From contig NC_015151.1 in the NCBI RefSeq assembly GCF_000190315.1, forward strand, positions 186,001-250,000: a DNA stretch of 64,000 bases. The letters are read 5' to 3'. Below the pieces are notes generated by a model, which was given only the letters and a program-made list of their open reading frames with translations, searched no databases and was not told the DNA's origin. The position numbers were made by a program, and so were the translations under genes. This document shows positions 46,630 to 54,524 of the stretch, one piece after another; positions within the stretch are counted from its first letter, which is position 1; each line of letters opens with the position of its first letter. Source of the stretch: Vulcanisaeta moutnovskia 768-28. GTDB lineage: Archaea > Thermoproteota > Thermoprotei > Thermoproteales > Thermocladiaceae.

Positions 46630-48224
46630 TGAGATTCACGGATATATACTTTTTGTCCTCCTGTGTATGTTTCTAGTACCTTTATGTTTCTTAGTTCCTT
46701 ATCGCCTACGCTTAGTGGGTCTTTATCGATTATTATGAAGTCAGCTAGGTAACCTGGCTCGAGCTTTCCGAGCTCATTCTCCTCACGGAGTAGGTATGCA
46801 GAACCATACGTGTAGTAGTGGAGGACGTCTACCACGCCTACCCTCTCATTACCCGTATACTTACAGAGCTCTATACCCTCATAGCAGCCCCTGGTAACCG
46901 CCGCATACACGGTCTCCCATGGATTTAGCGGCTCGACTGGCGCGTCTGTGCTGAAGCCGAGCATGATACCATTATCGATCAGCGTCTTGAATGGGTACAC
47001 GTACCTAGCCCTATCAGCACCAACCCTATTCACAACCCACCAATCAGCAATTACGAAGTGAGGCTGAACGGCTAATACGATGCCGAGCTCCCTAATCCTC
47101 CTTATTAAGTCCTCCCTGAGGACTGAGGCGTGTTCAATCCTATGCCTAAGCGCCTGGGCATTGCCTAGCTTACCGTAAATATCGAGTATTACTTCAACCA
47201 TCCTATCCCCAATACCATGAATAGCGAGTTGAAGACAAGCCTCACTACTCCTCCTTGCAATACTCATCAACTCATCAAAACCGTAATTCGGTCTGCCGGA
47301 ATTACCTGGATCATCACTGTACGGTCTTGACAACCAGGCAGTCCTAGCCCCAAGCGAACCATCGGCGATGACCTTAATACCATTAATCCTCAGGTAATGA
47401 GAGCCAAACCCAGCCCTAATGCCGAGCTGTCTCAGTAACTCAATGACATCAATCCCATGGTCGAATGGATTTAAGTAAGCCCTAACCCTAATCGGTAACT
47501 TACCGAGATCTTTCTCGATCATTATCAGTGATCGAATGCTCTTGAGATCAACTGATACGAAGCTAACCGTAGTAACGCCAAGTGATGCCGCATACTTCAT
47601 TGAGTTCATCATGAACTCCCTATAATCATCAAGTGTGTATGAGCCCCTCACCAACTCCTCAACCTTATCCAACGCCCGCTCAACAATTACACCCGTGGCA
47701 TTACCCCTCTCATCCCTAATTACATCCCTATCCGCTGCATTTAAGAGCCCAGTTAACTCCATAGCCCTCGTGTTAAGCACGGCAGCATGACCACAGACCC
47801 TAACCAGCATGACGGGTCTATCGCTGACCACCTCATCAATGTCGAACCTACTCGGCCAACGCCTCTCCCTAAACAATTCCTGATCCCAACCCCTACCCAT
47901 TACCCACCTGGTCTTAACACTCTTCACATACTCCTTAAGCCTACTCTTCAACTCCTCAATACTATCAATACCCCTTAAATCCAGTGTCGCCAGGTTAATG
48001 CCTATCGAGTCCAAGTGCGCATGGGCGTCGATAAATCCTGGCATCGCAACACGGCCCTTTAAGTCCACCTTCTCGAGCCCGAGGGCATCCGCAATCCTCA
48101 ATGCTCTTGTTTCATCACCGGCATAAACAACCCTATCACCAACTACAACCATAGCCTCAGTCCTAACCAGGGGCTTGAATGATGGATAAACCAAACCATT
48201 AAACAAAACAAAGCCGCTAACCAT
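46626..48224 (-). CDS. amidohydrolase family 3 (YtcJ-like) protein
   Basis: A 532-residue metal-dependent hydrolase: DAHAHLDSIGI near residue 66 (HxH metal site), a cis-peptide region, LAIHGIGDRMVEVIL, HRIEHASVL, and GFSTDAPVEPLNPWE with the catalytic Asp. This long amidohydrolase group acts on amide or ester bonds of mostly unknown substrates. Its gene lies tail to tail with the FAD oxidoreductase. The length and motif order are usual. Confidence 0.8.
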   Translation of the reverse strand: MVSGFVLFNGLVYPSFKPLVRTEAMVVVGDRVVYAGDETRALRIADALGLEKVDLKGRVAMPGFIDAHAHLDSIGINLATLDLRGIDSIEELKSRLKEYVKSVKTRWVMGRGWDQELFRERRWPSRFDIDEVVSDRPVMLVRVCGHAAVLNTRAMELTGLLNAADRDVIRDERGNATGVIVERALDKVEELVRGSYTLDDYREFMMNSMKYAASLGVTTVSFVSVDLKSIRSLIMIEKDLGKLPIRVRAYLNPFDHGIDVIELLRQLGIRAGFGSHYLRINGIKVIADGSLGARTAWLSRPYSDDPGNSGRPNYGFDELMSIARRSSEACLQLAIHGIGDRMVEVILDIYGKLGNAQALRHRIEHASVLREDLIRRIRELGIVLAVQPHFVIADWWVVNRVGADRARYVYPFKTLIDNGIMLGFSTDAPVEPLNPWETVYAAVTRGCYEGIELCKYTGNERVGVVDVLHYYTYGSAYLLREENELGKLEPGYLADFIIIDKDPLSVGDKELRNIKVLETYTGGQKVYIRESH

Positions 48225-48258
48225 TATCTAGAGTTATTAAAGCGCCCCTATGTAAGTG

Positions 48259-48606
48259 TTACTGGTGAAAGTCGATGGGCACCTTAATGATCGAGGCTAT
48301 CCTAGACGCTGTGGTTAGGTTTGCCCTGGCCCTGATTATCTCGTTACCGCACACGAAATTAACCATGTAATATCTGCCGTGTCTAACCATGACGACCCTA
48401 TCAACCCTCAATTCCCTATGGTATAATTCTGAGAATGAGAGAATGATCGCAATGACTATTATGCTAATGAAGAAGTTGTAGGCTATTAAAAAGAAGGATA
48501 GAACAATTAGTAACACCGTGGTCGAGGTACATAACTTAACCAGTATACTATATTCATAAACCGTGACGCAACGTCCATATACATCACTTAGAGAAACACC
48601 ACCCAC
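48259..48606 (-). CDS. small membrane protein, unknown
   Basis: A 115-residue protein with two closely spaced hydrophobic helices (about residues 23-65) and a soluble C-terminal segment rich in Arg (RVDRVVMVRHGRYYMVNF). I do not recognise it. It is 34 bp upstream of the amidohydrolase on the same strand, and may be part of its transcript. The next feature upstream is tRNA-Ala. Confidence 0.4.
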   Translation of the reverse strand: MGGVSLSDVYGRCVTVYEYSILVKLCTSTTVLLIVLSFFLIAYNFFISIIVIAIILSFSELYHRELRVDRVVMVRHGRYYMVNFVCGNEIIRARANLTTASRIASIIKVPIDFHQ

Positions 48607-48742
48607 TAAGAATTAATGAGAGTTGTGAATTTTTAAATTTACATAACTCGGCAACGTCACTAACTGAGATAGCCGGGATATCTTTAGTAAAAGAGTATAA
48701 GTAAGGAAATCAGGAGGATATTTTGTGAGGACTAACGATCCA

Positions 48743-48819
48743 TGGTGGACCGGCCGGGATTTGAACCCGGGATCTCCCGCGTGCAAGGCGGGCATCCTTC
48801 CAGGCTAGACTACCGGCCC
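48743..48819 (-). tRNA. tRNA-Ala (TGC)
   Basis: A complete minus-strand cloverleaf: acceptor GGGCCGG/CCGGTCC with G3-U70, D arm, anticodon stem CCCGC/GCGGG, anticodon loop CTTGCAC (anticodon TGC, normal U33), and T loop GTTCAAATC. CCA is encoded. It matches the tRNA-Ala(GGC) gene at 35.8 kb in every base outside the anticodon loop. The promoter AAGCTTAAATT (48840-48850) is 26 nt upstream and overlaps the stop codon of the acetyltransferase gene. Confidence 0.95.
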
Positions 48820-48839
48820 AGGAAAAACCGTAAGTAAGG

Positions 48840-48850
48840 AAATTTAAGCT
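48840..48850 (-). promoter_or_regulatory. TATA element of tRNA-Ala (TGC)
   Basis: Minus-strand AAGCTTAAATT centred 26 nt before the tRNA 5' end at 48819. It overlaps the last codons and stop of the acetyltransferase gene, so the tRNA promoter lies within the upstream gene. It repeats the element of the other tRNA-Ala gene. Confidence 0.6.
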
Positions 48851-49566
48851 TTTGCCTGTGCTTGACCTAGTTCCTTCTCGTAAACAATGAACTTGCCGTA
48901 GTAATTCTCGAAGTCTCCCCCCTCCGTGGCAAGTACCTCGGTTTTGATGGGCGTTGTTGGTGGCCCTATGGAGAATTCACCAAGGCCTATGCCCCTTCCG
49001 ACGTACACCTCGTCTATCATGGTCATTACAAAGTCCTCAATGGCCCTCGTACATAGCCAGTGTCTTCTTGTTGTGCAGAAGTAGCCATTAGTCCTTTTTA
49101 ATGCCTCCCTGATTACTTCCCGAATTGCCTCTCCACGGACTATACTTACTTGGCTTGGCCTTGCCACGCCTGTGAATAGGGTTAACACTTCGTGGAATCC
49201 CAGGGACTTCGCTAGGCATCGACTCGGCTCGTTCCAATCAGCGATCATTAGCATCGCGTACCTAATACCGTTTTTCACGGCTTCATTGAGTACGTACTCC
49301 GTTAATGCCTTACCAATGCCCATCCTTCTATAGCTGGGGTGAATTCGAATTCCCTCGAGCCATGCCGTGCTTGTTTCCCTAATCAATACCATGTTTACTA
49401 CGCCTACTATTCTGTCCTTAATAATTGCAACGTAGGCCGTGCCCTCATTAATCCACTCATTAATAACACTAGGTATGTAATCACCCCACTGAAACGTATT
49501 CCTAGTGAACCCTATTACTTGCTCTGCATCACTGGATGATGCCTTTCGTATCGTCAATTCATTCAT
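48844..49566 (-). CDS. GNAT-family N-acetyltransferase
   Basis: A 240-residue protein with an N-terminal GNAT domain: LTIRKASSSDAEQVIGFTR, then IHPSYRRMGIGKALTEYVL (the acetyl-CoA loop RxxGIG at about 90-95) and GFHEVLTLFTG. The C-terminal 100 residues form an extra region with WLCTRAIEDFVMTMIDEV of unknown role. TATA-like GTAAAAATAG centred at 49596 is 30 nt before ATG 49566, favouring it over the TTG at 49584. Acetyl acceptor unknown. Confidence 0.75.
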   Translation of the reverse strand: MNELTIRKASSSDAEQVIGFTRNTFQWGDYIPSVINEWINEGTAYVAIIKDRIVGVVNMVLIRETSTAWLEGIRIHPSYRRMGIGKALTEYVLNEAVKNGIRYAMLMIADWNEPSRCLAKSLGFHEVLTLFTGVARPSQVSIVRGEAIREVIREALKRTNGYFCTTRRHWLCTRAIEDFVMTMIDEVYVGRGIGLGEFSIGPPTTPIKTEVLATEGGDFENYYGKFIVYEKELGQAQAKA

Positions 49567-49658
49567 TGTGGCCGTAAATGCCAAATACCGCTATTTTTAC
49601 CTTTTCCCGCCAACCCTGCAATAAAACACTTAAACATATCTTATGAAAATTATTTTTC

Positions 49659-50774
49659 GTGGGTTCATTCACCCTAAACTTCAGTAATGGTACCTTAATC
49701 GTGGAAGGACCTGCAACTATAACCGTGGCGAGCGGGCAATGCGAGGTGTTGGGCTACCCCGTGAATGGTTCATTAAGTGTTGAAAGGTTTAGGGTTTTGC
49801 CCATATTCGCCAGGGGTTCATGCACATTATCCGTTAGTGGAGGTTCCGTTAGGTATGTTGATGGTAGCACAATACCAAGCGATTGGGATGAGCTTAATCT
49901 CGAGGGTATTGCCTTAATAGTTGGCGATATCGATTCTGGCAAGACCACACTAACCACGTATCTACTGAATAAGCACGTTATCCGGGGCTTAAGTACATGC
50001 GTCATAGATGCCGATGTTGGTCAGTCATCGATAGGGCCTCCCGGTGTTATTGGGCTTTCCTGCGTTGGATTACCAACGCCAACATTAGAGGACTTACACA
50101 TGATGAGCGGGTTCTTCATTGGTTGTAACAGTCCATCACAATGCATTGGTCGGTTTATCGGCGGGGTTAGCACTATGGTTAGGGAGGCCTTTAGTAGGAC
50201 GCCGGGCCTCGTGTTGGTTGACATGCCTGGTTGGGTTGGGGATGGTGGTATTGAGTTGATAAGGAATGTCGTTGATGCGGTTGGTGCGGATTACGTAGTA
50301 TCCATAGGCATTAACCTACGCTTAAGGTCAGGTGTTAAGGTAATTAATGTTTCTAGATCAAAGTACGTAAGACCCAGAGACTCAGATGAGAGGAGGTTTC
50401 TGAGGAATCAAGCATTACGTAGGTACTTAAGTGGTGAGTTGGTTAATGTCAATATCGAGTTAAACAAAATCATTGGTAACTCAGTGATTGAGTGCATAGT
50501 CAATAATTGCGGTCATTACGTGATTGATAACGTGGCTAAGGTCACCAGGCATGGTAGTGTGGTCAAGGTCCCGTCTAGGCTCTTTAATAATGTATTCATT
50601 GGCTTGGTGCGTAGGGGTTTCCTGGTAGGCTTTGGCGTGATTAAGGAATTTAATCTTAAGGAGGGTATAGCCAACGCCCTTGTCACCACAGATTACTTTG
50701 AGGAGGCAGTCATGGGTAGGCTACGTGTTGACCCGGAGAAGCTTGAGGAGATTGAACCATTTCCACTACTTTAA
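49659..50774 (+). CDS. Clp1/Grc3-type polynucleotide 5'-hydroxyl kinase
   Basis: A 371-residue protein. After an N-terminal beta domain comes a P-loop GDIDSGKTTLTTYLLN near residue 88, followed by VIDADVGQSSIGPPG, the signature of Clp1/Grc3-type kinases, and a C-terminal domain. Such kinases put phosphate on the 5'-OH of RNA or DNA; in archaea this may serve tRNA intron or RNA end repair. GTG start. Its stop overlaps the convergent glycerate kinase gene by four bases. Confidence 0.8.
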   Translation: MGSFTLNFSNGTLIVEGPATITVASGQCEVLGYPVNGSLSVERFRVLPIFARGSCTLSVSGGSVRYVDGSTIPSDWDELNLEGIALIVGDIDSGKTTLTTYLLNKHVIRGLSTCVIDADVGQSSIGPPGVIGLSCVGLPTPTLEDLHMMSGFFIGCNSPSQCIGRFIGGVSTMVREAFSRTPGLVLVDMPGWVGDGGIELIRNVVDAVGADYVVSIGINLRLRSGVKVINVSRSKYVRPRDSDERRFLRNQALRRYLSGELVNVNIELNKIIGNSVIECIVNNCGHYVIDNVAKVTRHGSVVKVPSRLFNNVFIGLVRRGFLVGFGVIKEFNLKEGIANALVTTDYFEEAVMGRLRVDPEKLEEIEPFPLL

Positions 50775-52084
50775 TAGCCTGAGACGTAGATTGCTGTGAC
50801 GATGTTTAGGTTACTGCCCGTCCACCCAGTACGTATTATGGTGTTTGTCCTTTCGAATATGACCGCGGTATTGTTATTACGTAACTCATTCACTGGGTCA
50901 ATACCTAACTTAATGGCTTCCTCGATTAGGTGACCATCAGCGACACAGCCCGCTGCATCCATGTTTCCGTCGATTCCGTCGGTTGCCATGGAAATCATGG
51001 AGACACCATCAACGCCCCTCACCGATAATGCGAAACCCATACATATCTCCGTCGTCCTACCACCCCTACCATTACCCACCACCGTAACCGTAGGCTCACC
51101 ACCAGATAGGATCAAACCGCGCCGAATCGGGACACCCCTAAACCTGGCCTCCAGTGCTACACTCGCCAAGTACCTACCAACCTCCCTGGCCTCCCCATCC
51201 ATCCTAGACGTGAGTATTAAGGACTCCATACCAAGCGACTTGGCATAATTTGCCAAGTCCGTGAGCACGTCCATATTGCTCGCAATCACATAATTCCATG
51301 TATTAACCAACTCCTTAGGCGACTCCTCAATTATGCCCTTCAAACCCTGCTCAAGAACCTCCCTAACGGTACTGGGTACCTTATCCCAAAGACCCCTATT
51401 CCTCAGTATGGTTATGGCATCTTTATACATGGTTGGGTCAGGGACTGTTGGTCCGCTGGCAACCGTTGCCGGGTCATCGCCAGGTACATCGCTTGCTATT
51501 AACGTTATTACCCTACCGCCCCTCTTAATTACCTCCTTGGCTAGTCTCCCTCCCTTCGTCATCGATAGGTGCTTTCTCACGGTGTTTATCTCATGAATAG
51601 TAGCCCCACTCCTCAGTAGTAGGTTATTTACTTCCTTAATGTCCTCAAGGCTCAGACCTTTCATGGGTACTTCGACCAGGGCTGAACCACCACCGCTTAT
51701 TAGGAATAGTACATAATCATCACTCCTAACATTACTTAGTAAATCAAGTATCTTCAAACCAGCATTAACACTTGCCTCTGTTGGCAATGGGTGTGTTGAC
51801 TCAAGGATCCTTATCTTCCGTAGATTACCTGGCGTCCCCTTGGGCACCACGGCAATCCCATCAATGATTTTATCGTAGGCCGCATCCTCAACTGCCCTAG
51901 CCATCCCCACTGAGCCCTTACCGATGGCTATGACATAGAAGTTATCGATTTCATGTCTCATGACTCTTACCTTACCATTACCAATATTGATTGCTCTTAA
52001 GGTCCTGAGGTATAGGTCTGAGGACTTAAGAATGAGACCTAGTAAATCACTCAGTAAGTCACCGCCAAATACGGGAAATACCAC
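50771..52084 (-). CDS. glycerate 2-kinase (GckA/MOFRL family)
   Basis: A 437-residue protein of the glycerate kinase type: VIAIGKGSVGMARAVEDAA, ESTHPLPTEAS, LISGGGSALVEVP, SDVPGDDPATVASGPTVPD and a C-terminal LSGGEPTVTVVGNGRGGR MOFRL domain. It phosphorylates glycerate to 2-phosphoglycerate, as in the archaeal semi- or non-phosphorylative Entner-Doudoroff route. The open frame reaches 52336, but that part lies over the divergent translin gene; GTG 52084 is set by the TATA centred at 52110, 26 nt away. Confidence 0.85.
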   Translation of the reverse strand: MVFPVFGGDLLSDLLGLILKSSDLYLRTLRAINIGNGKVRVMRHEIDNFYVIAIGKGSVGMARAVEDAAYDKIIDGIAVVPKGTPGNLRKIRILESTHPLPTEASVNAGLKILDLLSNVRSDDYVLFLISGGGSALVEVPMKGLSLEDIKEVNNLLLRSGATIHEINTVRKHLSMTKGGRLAKEVIKRGGRVITLIASDVPGDDPATVASGPTVPDPTMYKDAITILRNRGLWDKVPSTVREVLEQGLKGIIEESPKELVNTWNYVIASNMDVLTDLANYAKSLGMESLILTSRMDGEAREVGRYLASVALEARFRGVPIRRGLILSGGEPTVTVVGNGRGGRTTEICMGFALSVRGVDGVSMISMATDGIDGNMDAAGCVADGHLIEEAIKLGIDPVNELRNNNTAVIFERTNTIIRTGWTGSNLNIVTAIYVSGY

Positions 52085-52105
52085 GTGAGTTATTAGTGGC
52101 AATTG

Positions 52106-52115
52106 CTTTTTAAGG
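52106..52115. promoter_or_regulatory. single TATA box serving two divergent leaderless genes
   Basis: The only good TATA-like element between the glycerate kinase and translin genes is CTTTTTAAGG, nearly palindromic, centred at 52110. It lies 26 nt from the glycerate kinase GTG (52084) and 27 nt from the translin ATG (52137). Both starts therefore have the spacing of a leaderless archaeal transcript, so one box seems to drive both genes. Confidence 0.65.
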
Positions 52116-52136
52116 CTTGGGCTGATACCAAACCGT

Positions 52137-52751
52137 ATGATTGACACCGATGGATTAAGGGCGAGGTTGAGAGAGCTTGAGGAGGTTAAGGATGAGGTTA
52201 TTGAGACTGGGGTTAAGGTGAATAGGCTTTCTAAGTCCGTAATATACTCATTGATTAGGGATGATATTGAGACAGCGCGTAAATACATAAGGGAGATGCA
52301 GGATCTCGTTAATAAACTCAGAGAATTAATTGCCAAGTACCCAATGTATTATAATAACGCAGTAATTAGTCTCCAGGAGTACGTTGAGGCGATGACAATG
52401 TGGTTCTTCATGACCGAAAATAGGATACCAAGCCCGAGTGAGTTAGGCATCGACGCTGAGCCCTACATAAACGGCATTGCTGATTTCACGGGCGAGCTCA
52501 GTAGAAAGGCGACTGAGGAGATGATTAAGAATAACCTAGACTTCGCGTTAAAGGCTAAGAGGGTAATGGAGGAGCTTTACCTGGATTTACTTAGTCTAGA
52601 GCCCAGGGATTACGAGATGAGGAAGAAGGTTGATTACGTGTCATCCAACATTAACTGGCTTAATGAAAAGATATTCTACAAGACATTAAATATTAAGGTG
52701 GTTCAGGAACAATCATCGAAAAATTCTAACGTAAATAATTCACTGGAGTAA
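52137..52751 (+). CDS. translin-family protein
   Basis: A 204-residue helical protein with the translin pattern RDDIETARKYIREMQ, NNAVISLQEYVEAMTMWFF and YINGIADFTGELSRKATEEM. Archaeal translins form RNA/DNA-binding oligomers and some show ribonuclease activity like TRAX. It starts at the ATG 27 nt beyond the shared TATA box and is divergent from glycerate kinase. The C-terminus is Asn/Ser rich. Just downstream is the permease remnant. Confidence 0.8.
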   Translation: MIDTDGLRARLRELEEVKDEVIETGVKVNRLSKSVIYSLIRDDIETARKYIREMQDLVNKLRELIAKYPMYYNNAVISLQEYVEAMTMWFFMTENRIPSPSELGIDAEPYINGIADFTGELSRKATEEMIKNNLDFALKAKRVMEELYLDLLSLEPRDYEMRKKVDYVSSNINWLNEKIFYKTLNIKVVQEQSSKNSNVNNSLE

Positions 52752-52804
52752 GGCTTAAAAATTTTCTAAATCTTTCGATCTCGTGACCTTCCTTCACCGG
52801 AAAT

Positions 52805-52945
52805 ATGGAAAACGAACAAAATTCTACGGCAGGTAAAAGTATTGTTAAGTTAAGAAAAGCCTTGACGTTTTGGGACCTGCTCTTCCTATCAATATCGGGA
52901 ATGGTTGATAGTGGCTGGTTATTCGCAGCCTCTTCTAAATTTTAA
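52805..52945 (+). pseudogene. amino-acid permease (APC family) N-terminal remnant
   Basis: A 46-codon frame begins with a polar tail followed by LRKALTFWDLLFLSISGMVD and SGWLFAA, which is the first membrane helix of APC-type amino-acid transporters. After SSKF it meets a stop, where the A/T-rich left side of the tnpB element begins. No rest of the permease is visible beyond the element, so sequence has been lost by insertion and deletion. It is not functional. Confidence 0.65.
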
Positions 52946-52981
52946 ATACTTGTGGGTATTTCGTTATTTTTAATTACGTGA

Positions 52982-53125
52982 TTATTCCCCCTCCTCTATC
53001 ACGATGATTTTTAGTGGTTTTCCGTGTAGTCTTGCTAGTTTTTCCTGGTATTCCCTCGGTGGGTATATGAGGTACCTGTTCATTGTCTTTACAACCTTAC
53101 CCTCAAACACATAGATTGCTACCAT
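52982..53125 (-). CDS. small 47-residue protein, divergent from tnpB
   Basis: An intact minus-strand frame of 47 residues: MVAIYVFEGKVVKTMNRYLI, then YPPREYQEKLARLHGKPLK and an acidic tail. The pattern of short strands and a helix resembles small archaeal AbrB-like or antitoxin-like proteins, but I cannot name a family. It shares the TTTTATAAAA promoter region (53149-53163) with tnpB, and is undamaged although tnpB has decayed. It may belong to the element as a regulator. Confidence 0.5.
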   Translation of the reverse strand: MVAIYVFEGKVVKTMNRYLIYPPREYQEKLARLHGKPLKIIVIEEGE

Positions 53126-53148
53126 ACTCTAATTCAGCAAAAGATGAG

Positions 53149-53163
53149 TACAAAATTTTATAA
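53149..53163. promoter_or_regulatory. bidirectional promoter region of the tnpB element
   Basis: The palindromic TTTTATAAAA core lies 32 nt from the start of the small minus-strand gene (53125) and 37 nt from the ATG at 53194, fitting short-leader transcription in both directions. Archaeal TATA boxes with an A/T palindrome can work both ways; here this is inferred from position. Confidence 0.45.
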
Positions 53164-53193
53164 AACTGAGTTCTAAAATAACCAGTGATACCG

Positions 53194-54381
53194 ATGACTA
53201 GGTCTATCCACCTGGGTGGGCGGATCTGGGAGAGGATGCACTACAGGGCTCTTAGGGCTGAGGTGGTTGAAGGAAACATTAAATGACTTACTTTGGAACT
53301 TGGCACTATGCAGGCATGCCCTTCAGAGGCTGATTGATGCCTTGTGGGACTTGGATTCCCTGCCTAGGAAGTCCCAGCTTCATTAACTCTTCTACCCGAT
53401 GCTTAGGGGCTACGGCTTTAGAACTCATGTTGCCAGGAATATTTACGACCAAGCCTTAGCCATTGTGAAATCGGCAAGGGCTAATAATGGTTCTAAACCA
53501 ATTGTCAAGGCATTGCCAATCAGGCTCGATTACCAGGACACAAGGGTTAATCTAGGCAATGGCACAATCAGGATTATTGTTAGGGATAGGTAGTATGTTT
53601 TGAGGCTTAGGCAAAGGGAGGAATACGTTAGGAGATTCCTTGGGTTTAAGTGGAAGGAGGTTCACCTGAAGTACTTAGGTGGTAAGTTATTCGTGGGCAT
53701 AGTCTTTGAGACTCGCTATGCTCCATACGTGCCCAGGGGATTCACCGCTGTTGATGTTAATCTAAGGCAGTTGACGCTATTCAATGGTTTTGAGGTTAAG
53801 AGGTTAAGGACGAGATTCATTGATGCCCTGTCTAAGAGGGCTAGGGCTGAGGAACTAATGAGGAAGTATCCAAGGAGGTGGAGGTTCAATAGGCGTATCT
53901 TGAGTAGGGTTAGGGCGCTCCACAGGGAGTCCCGCAATATAGTCACTGATGATTCCTGGAAACTGGCTAGGCGCATTGTTCAGTATTCCGGAAGGCATGG
54001 GCATGCAATAGTCCTTGAGGACCTTAATGGATTGAGAAGTTCGATTAACGGCAAGCCATCATTAATTACTTGGAAGTTGAGCTATTCGCCTACAGGAGAC
54101 CCCAGCAAGCTATAGTGAGTAAAGCAATTGAGTATAACGTGCCAGTCATATTCGTCAATCCAAGGAACACATCAAGCAAATGCCCGAGGTGCGGCTCGAA
54201 GCTAGAATACGTGAATAGGTTGGCTCACTGCCCAGACTGTGGCTTTATCGCTGATAGGGATGCGGTTGGTGCAATGAACGTATGGCTCAAGGCGCATGTG
54301 GGGGCGCCTGGGTCATCCCCGAACGCCCTCCCAATGAAGGATGAAGCCATGACAGAGGGAAGGAAAACTCGTGAGGGATGA
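53194..54381 (+). pseudogene. tnpB: tnpB (RNA-guided nuclease-like protein), multiply broken
   Basis: Joining the frames gives about 390 residues of TnpB with all landmarks: TAVDVNLRQLTLF (RuvC-I Asp), IVLEDLNGLR (RuvC-II Glu), a zinc ribbon CPRCGSKL/CPDCGF and ADRDAVGAMN (RuvC-III Asp). It is broken by a +1-type frameshift near 53270, a TAA at 53384-53386, a TAG at 53591-53593 and a frame change near 54085. Three catalytic residues remain, so decay is recent. Intact TnpB is an RNA-guided DNA nuclease that keeps its element in place. Confidence 0.85.
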
Positions 54382-54470
54382 AGACTGCATCAAGAAGCAT
54401 TAACAGTTAGCGAAAAGCAACGACCAGACCTAAACCCTACCCTCTGAGTAGTTGCGGTAATTGCTCAGTG
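54280..54470 (+). ncRNA. possible omega (reRNA) region at tnpB right end
   Basis: TnpB guide RNAs arise from the end of the tnpB gene and the following transposon end. Here the last codons are followed by about 90 bases of non-coding sequence, closing with a ten-pair hairpin, CTGAGTAGTT/AATTGCTCAG with a GCGGT loop (54444-54468). The position fits a reRNA scaffold and an element end. That it is transcribed, and still usable beside a broken tnpB, is inference. Confidence 0.3.
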
Positions 54471-54524
54471 CTAAACTAAAGTCAAAATAATAAATATCAT
54501 TTGTTATATTTTTATTGAGATATC

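Larger units (their letters stand above)
52946..54475 (+). mobile_element. decayed IS605/IS607-type tnpB element
   Basis: The region between the permease remnant and the nitroreductase gene contains a small minus-strand gene, a divergent broken tnpB, and a terminal hairpin (54444-54468). No TnpA transposase is present, so even when intact it was a TnpB-only element needing help from another copy. Left and right ends are estimated from the permease break and the hairpin, and no target duplication could be confirmed. Confidence 0.65.

Noticed and set aside
48613-48795. minus-strand frame of 60 codons over tRNA-Ala(TGC)
   Set aside because: It covers the tRNA gene and codes a proline/His-rich chance peptide.
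52085-52336. 84-codon N-terminal extension of the glycerate kinase frame
   Set aside because: It is Ser/Leu-rich, unconserved, lies over the divergent translin gene and includes the shared TATA box; GTG 52084 is the better start.
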